Program-made: the position numbers and the translations under genes
Assembly: GCA_902768065.1 (NCBI GenBank)
Contig: CACXJP010000006.1
Location: forward strand, 1-36,087
Source of the DNA: an uncultured Erysipelotrichaceae bacterium
GTDB taxonomy: Bacteria; Bacillota_I; Bacilli_A; RF39; UBA660
DNA: 36,087 bases
Direction of reading: 5' to 3'
In this document: positions 33,049-36,087 of the stretch, piece after piece
Layout of the letters: each line of letters starts with the position of its first letter
Position numbering within the stretch: position 1 is the stretch's first letter
The notes under the pieces: generated by a model
Database searches by the model: none
Told to the model about the DNA's origin: nothing
Seen by the model: only the letters and a program-made list of their open reading frames with translations

Positions 33049-33761
33049 AGAAAGCAGTACAAGACAATAATACAAGTGTGTATAACGTTGGAGATACAAA
33101 AGAAGTAACAATAAATAATGTAGACTATACAGTAAGAATAGTAAATAAAACAACAGGAGATCACTGTGGAGATAATGATACAGGATATTCACAAACAGCA
33201 TGTGGCTTTGTAGTAGAGTTTGCAGAAGTTGTAGAAACAAGAGCAATGAATTCAACAAATACAAATGTAGGAAGTTGGCCAGCAACAGAGATGAGAACAT
33301 ATTTAAATGGTACATTCTTTAATAGTTTACCAAATGATTTACAAAGTGCAATCAAACTAACAAGAGTAATATCAGGATATGGAAATAATGGAACGGATTC
33401 AGGAAACTTTACATCAACAGATAATATATATTTATTATCTGGAGTAGAGATACATGGATCAGATGACTATGATACAGCAGCAAGCACAACATCACAACTT
33501 GATTATTATATTGGAATGACAGGCGAGACTGGAGATTGTGACTGGTATCCAGGATGTACAACCACTTATTATTATAGAGCAATTAAACAATATAACTCAT
33601 CAGATTATTATTACTGGTTGCGCTCGGCCTATTCTAGTTATGGTAACGATTTCCGCGGTGTCGCTAGTTATGGTGGCTTGAGCTACTATGCTGCTGATGG
33701 TAGTGACGGTGATTCTTATGGTAGTGGCCACGGTGTGGCGCCAGCTTTCCGTATTGGGTAA
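33024..33761 (+). CDS. Variable surface protein, C-terminal lectin-like part ending in a DGR-type variable repeat
   Basis: This frame has no credible start of its own: the first GTG is at 33078 without a ribosome site. Coding sense is visible from GCA 33024 (ATDSWATIKKAVQDNNTSVY). The domain resembles the DUF6273-like, C-type-lectin/formylglycine-enzyme-type fold of gut bacterial surface proteins: MRTYLNGTFFNSLP, then YYWLRSA and a final GVAPAFRIG. The last 48 codons form the variable repeat. The encoded residues there are Tyr, Ser, Gly, Asp, Ala and Asn-rich, typical of a randomised ligand-binding surface. It would be displayed outside the cell through the N-terminal anchor if the frameshift is an error or is reversible. 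Confidence 0.8.
   Translation, partial: ATDSWATIKKAVQDNNTSVYNVGDTKEVTINNVDYTVRIVNKTTGDHCGDNDTGYSQTACGFVVEFAEVVETRAMNSTNTNVGSWPATEMRTYLNGTFFNSLPNDLQSAIKLTRVISGYGNNGTDSGNFTSTDNIYLLSGVEIHGSDDYDTAASTTSQLDYYIGMTGETGDCDWYPGCTTTYYYRAIKQYNSSDYYYWLRSAYSSYGNDFRGVASYGGLSYYAADGSDGDSYGSGHGVAPAFRIG
33612..33758 (+). repeat. Putative DGR variable repeat (VR)
   Basis: In 33615-33758 (144 bases) hand counting gives 76 G+C (about 53%) and only 20 A (about 14%), in a window that is A-rich and well under one third G+C. Of 34 codons from 33630 to 33731, 33 end in C or T. The codons outside the conserved FRGV and Leu positions (TAT, TCT, AGT, GGT, GAT, GCT, GGC, TAC, CAC, GAC, AGC) all differ from AAT/AAC only at the first two bases, and one AAC remains. 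This is what adenine-specific mutagenic retrohoming from an AAY-rich template gives. Confidence 0.75.
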
Positions 33762-33800
33762 TTAGAACAAGTGTTCAAATATAGAAAAATATCATATAAT

Positions 33801-33880
33801 GGATGAGGTAGAAACCAATACCGATAAAAAAGGTTTCGAAAGCGCGCTCCGGAACGATCGTTGCGGACAAGCAGAAACCA
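33801..33880 (+). other. G+C-rich structured segment downstream of the VR
   Basis: A non-coding stretch with several palindromes: TTTCGAAA (33834-33841), GCGCGC, and TCCGGAACGATCGTTGCGGA (33848-33867), which folds with a GATC loop and one G/G mismatch. GGTTTC (33832-33837) can pair with GAAACC at 33874-33879 or 33811-33816. From 33838 to 33870 20 of 33 bases are G or C. It lies before the terminator of the variable gene, so it is transcribed. A role as the hairpin/cruciform element known downstream of DGR target repeats is inferred. Confidence 0.45.
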
Positions 33881-33933
33881 TCTGATAGCAATACTCACGA
33901 ATTAGTCATTTGAAAATAAAGGAATAATAATAT

Positions 33934-33965
33934 ACTATGAACTTCCATAAAAAGTTCATAGTTTT
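33934..33965 (+). terminator. Intrinsic terminator of the variable surface gene
   Basis: ACTATGAACTT (33934-33944) pairs perfectly with AAGTTCATAGT (33952-33962), 7-base loop, TTTT tail. Confidence 0.82.
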
Positions 33966-34037
33966 AATATTGTAAAAAGAAATATATTATGGTGTTCTAA
34001 TTCATTTGTTTCTTCATATATTTAGATAGGTGATAAA

Positions 34038-34880
34038 ATGCATAAGTTTAAGAAGTTTATCTATCTATTTATTTTTTTATTAATAAGCATGTATTATACA
34101 AATGCTTCAATAAATGTATTAAAGAATGTAGATCCAATAATGCAAAAAATAAAAAAGACCTCAAAAAAATATACAATTAACCCAGTAGATGCAATTATTA
34201 ATAATAATGAGATAACCTCTGGTAGTTATGGAAAAGAAATAGATTATAAAGAGTCATATAGTAAAATGAAAAGATATGGAAAGTATAATGAATCCCTAAC
34301 AGTTTTAAAAGATACTAAACCAACTATATCAATAGAAAAAACATATGATAAATATTTAGTAAAAGGAAATCAAAATAATAGGAATATATCATTAGTATTT
34401 AAAATTACAAAAGAAGATAATATAGATAAATTACTTAAACTTCTTGAAGAAAAAGATGTACAAGTAACTTTTTTTATAGATGGAACACTCCTTGAAAAGA
34501 ATATCAATTTAATTACTAAATTATCAAATCATGAAATAGAAATATTATCATATAATAATAAACAAGATGAAGAATTAATGAAGACAACAATTGATTATTT
34601 AGAAACAATTACTAATAGAAAAGCAAATTATTGTTATACAGAAATTGAAGATGATAACCTTCTAAATATATGCAGTAAAAACAAATTACATACTATAAAG
34701 CCAACTATTATTGTAAAAAAAGATATGTTAAAAAATATCAAAAAGAATGTTGAAAAGGGAATAGTAATAACCATAAACAATTATAATGATAAAGAGTTAA
34801 TCACATCGATAAACTATTTAAAATCAAAAGGATACAATCTAGTAACATTAAAAGATTTATTCAATGAAAAAGAAGGATAA
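34038..34880 (+). CDS. Degenerate polysaccharide-deacetylase-like exported protein
   Basis: A 280-residue protein with an N-terminal signal/anchor helix (FIYLFIFLLISMYYTNA), a linker to about 115 and a C-terminal NodB-like domain. The fold markers are ISLVFKITK (strand 1), VQVTFFIDGTLLEKNINLI and HEIEILSYNNKQ. In active deacetylases these read TFDDGP and HxxxH; here the Asp-Asp and both metal histidines are replaced, so catalysis is unlikely. The end KGYNLVTLKDLF is family-typical. It may be a wall-binding or regulatory pseudoenzyme. AGGTGAT precedes the ATG. Confidence 0.78.
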   Translation: MHKFKKFIYLFIFLLISMYYTNASINVLKNVDPIMQKIKKTSKKYTINPVDAIINNNEITSGSYGKEIDYKESYSKMKRYGKYNESLTVLKDTKPTISIEKTYDKYLVKGNQNNRNISLVFKITKEDNIDKLLKLLEEKDVQVTFFIDGTLLEKNINLITKLSNHEIEILSYNNKQDEELMKTTIDYLETITNRKANYCYTEIEDDNLLNICSKNKLHTIKPTIIVKKDMLKNIKKNVEKGIVITINNYNDKELITSINYLKSKGYNLVTLKDLFNEKEG

Positions 34881-36087
34881 TCCTTCTTTTCTCCATCAAA
34901 TCTATTCTTATAAAACTTCTTATTTTGTTGAAGATACTTATATATAGATTTTGTTTTATTAGTTTTAGCCTTACTTTTCTCATATGATTTAAGGAATAGT
35001 TCTCCCTTTTCTTTATTTCCTAATGTATAATATTCTCTTGCATATATTAATTTAACAACATCAATATCTTCTTCTGACATATTAAGACTTCTGCAAGCAG
35101 ATTCTACATCCAATCCAGATTCACAGATATATGTGTTGAGTTCTTCAAAATTTTTAATTCCATAGAAATTATCATTATCATTTTTAAAGTCTTTTTGTTG
35201 CATTCTTACAAAAGGTTTAATATCTTTTTTATCAATTTCACCTTTAAGTCTAAGGATTAAATCTCCATATTCTCTTGTGCTTTTTTCTTGCTTTGCTAGA
35301 TAGTTAGCAACAGTAAGATATTCTATAGCTTTATCAATATCATATAGTTTCATATAAGATAATCCTATCATTGCATAATTACTCGACCTTTGATCTACAT
35401 TTGTTTCAAGTATTTTAATTTGTTTATCAAGGTTATCTTTATAACGACCAGATTTATAATCAGCTATAGCTTCAGTAATTAATGCTTTAACATCAAAATC
35501 TTCATAATCAAGCTCATTATACTTAAGAACAATTCTAGTCTTTCCATCATCAACAATAGTAAATGCAGACATATCTAGATATTTATCAGCTTCATTTAAT
35601 ATAAATTCAGTTCTTTCTGCATTCATTGAATTAAGAATGATAATTCCTTTATTTCTAATTAATTCATCATGCTTTTTCTCTATAAATTTGATATCACTTT
35701 GTTCTCTAATTATGTCTTCATTATTCGTTTGTGAATTATCATCAAAAACGTCATCATCCTCAATTCCTTCTTTATCATAAGAAATATTATTCTCTTGTGG
35801 TTGACTATTTTTTTCAAAAGTAGGTATATTGGCTTGATAATTAATTCTAGATTGATAATTTTCCAATATTTTATATAGATTTTTAACATTAAAATCTATA
35901 TTATTAATCTTAGCTGCGTTACTAATAATATTTAGATAAATCTCAGCTTCATCTAATCTTTCACTAGATAAACACAAGTAGAATTTTTGTATATATTTAT
36001 TAATATTAAATTGGTAATTATTACTATTCATTAATGATAACTCAAGCATAGGTGTAGTATAAGCGATATCTTTTTCTAAGATGCTTA
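34814..36087 (-). CDS. Unrecognised protein with TPR-like helical repeats (partial, 5' end outside window)
   Basis: The frame is open to the right edge of the window: residues SILEKDIAYTTP precede the first in-window Met at 36049, which has no ribosome site, so the gene probably begins beyond the window. At least 424 residues are encoded. Helical pairs such as AEIYLNIISNAAK, YAMIGLSYMKLYDIDKAIEYL and ARLYYTLG-like AREYYTLGNKEKGELFL suggest tetratricopeptide-type repeats, split by an acidic Asn-rich linker (about 80-110). No catalytic motif. Its 3' end overlaps the convergent deacetylase-like gene by 67 bases. Confidence 0.7.
   Translation of the reverse strand, partial: SILEKDIAYTTPMLELSLMNSNNYQFNINKYIQKFYLCLSSERLDEAEIYLNIISNAAKINNIDFNVKNLYKILENYQSRINYQANIPTFEKNSQPQENNISYDKEGIEDDDVFDDNSQTNNEDIIREQSDIKFIEKKHDELIRNKGIIILNSMNAERTEFILNEADKYLDMSAFTIVDDGKTRIVLKYNELDYEDFDVKALITEAIADYKSGRYKDNLDKQIKILETNVDQRSSNYAMIGLSYMKLYDIDKAIEYLTVANYLAKQEKSTREYGDLILRLKGEIDKKDIKPFVRMQQKDFKNDNDNFYGIKNFEELNTYICESGLDVESACRSLNMSEEDIDVVKLIYAREYYTLGNKEKGELFLKSYEKSKAKTNKTKSIYKYLQQNKKFYKNRFDGEKKDYPSFSLNKSFNVTRLYPFDFK
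34868..34890 (+). terminator. Intrinsic terminator at the end of the deacetylase-like gene
   Basis: AAAAGAAGGA (34868-34877) pairs with TCCTTCTTTT (34881-34890), loop TAA. It lies inside the coding sequence of the convergent minus-strand gene. Confidence 0.7.

Noticed and set aside
33612..33758. G+C-rich codon block as a piece of horizontally acquired DNA
   Set aside because: The change is confined to about 145 bases at the end of a lectin-like domain and is specific to adenine loss with C/T third positions; foreign DNA would not explain that pattern as well as DGR mutagenesis does.
1..36087. Mycoplasma-type genetic code (TGA as Trp)
   Set aside because: Trp is encoded by TGG throughout, and several genes (yqfD, ylxR, the yqzL-like gene) end sensibly at TGA.
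1..36087. CRISPR arrays, tRNA or rRNA genes, insertion sequences and phage att sites
   Set aside because: No regularly spaced repeats, cloverleaf-like or rRNA-like sequences, transposase motifs or terminal inverted repeats were seen when reading through the window.
32018..36087. DGR reverse transcriptase, Avd gene or template repeat inside the window
   Set aside because: No open frame shows a YxDD polymerase motif, no Avd-like helical bundle gene is adjacent, and no second copy of the TGGTTGCGCTCGGCC island was found on either strand.

Overview
The window reads as a chromosomal segment from an AT-rich, low-GC Gram-positive bacterium of the Bacilli/Erysipelotrichia/RF39-like type, probably an uncultured gut lineage. 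Evidence: a PolC-type replicase, Bacillus-like gene order in two housekeeping clusters, AGGAG/AGGTG ribosome sites and many short intrinsic terminators. TGA is used as a stop (for example at the ends of yqfD and ylxR), so the code is standard and not the Mycoplasma code. The lineage is inferred from composition and gene order, not from a marker search.

Region 1 (1-7163) follows the Bacillus rpsU-yqeY-yqfC-yqfD-ybeY-dgkA-cdd-era-yqzL-recO cluster. phoH is missing, and a VanZ-like gene and an unrecognised 454-residue gene are inserted. YqfC/YqfD are sporulation proteins, so the lineage sporulates or descends from spore formers. Region 2 (7200-11810) holds accessory genes: a membrane-anchored PTS EIIB-like domain without its cysteine, an orphan histidine kinase, a small Tyr/Pro-rich protein, rluB, a ferredoxin and two unknown proteins.

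Region 3 (11830-22800) begins with polC. It continues with a secreted bactofilin-like/beta-helix membrane protein, an Lnt-like acyltransferase, a one-piece fusion of a VanY-type D,D-carboxypeptidase with the tRNA pseudouridine synthase TruB, a DUF3419-like methyltransferase candidate and a J-domain/transmembrane/LysM protein. Region 4 (22800-32000) is the rimP-nusA-ylxR-infB-rbfA...rpsO-pnp information-processing cluster. RimP is cut down to its N-terminal domain, ylxQ and ribF are absent, and truB has moved upstream of rimP.

Region 5 (32000-36087) is the most unusual. A surface-type gene ends in a segment (about 33612-33758) whose composition and codon pattern differ sharply from the rest: about 53% G+C, only about 14% A, and almost every codon ending in C or T. 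This is the signature of a variable repeat written by a diversity-generating retroelement (DGR), in which AAY codons of a template are randomised at their adenines. No reverse transcriptase or template repeat lies in the window, so the rest of the system would be elsewhere. The gene also carries an apparent one-base frameshift near 33021-33024, and is followed by a G+C-rich, palindrome-laden segment before its terminator. A degenerate polysaccharide-deacetylase-like protein and a partial unknown gene close the window. No intergenic gap exceeds 300 bases, and no rRNA, tRNA, CRISPR array or insertion sequence was recognised.
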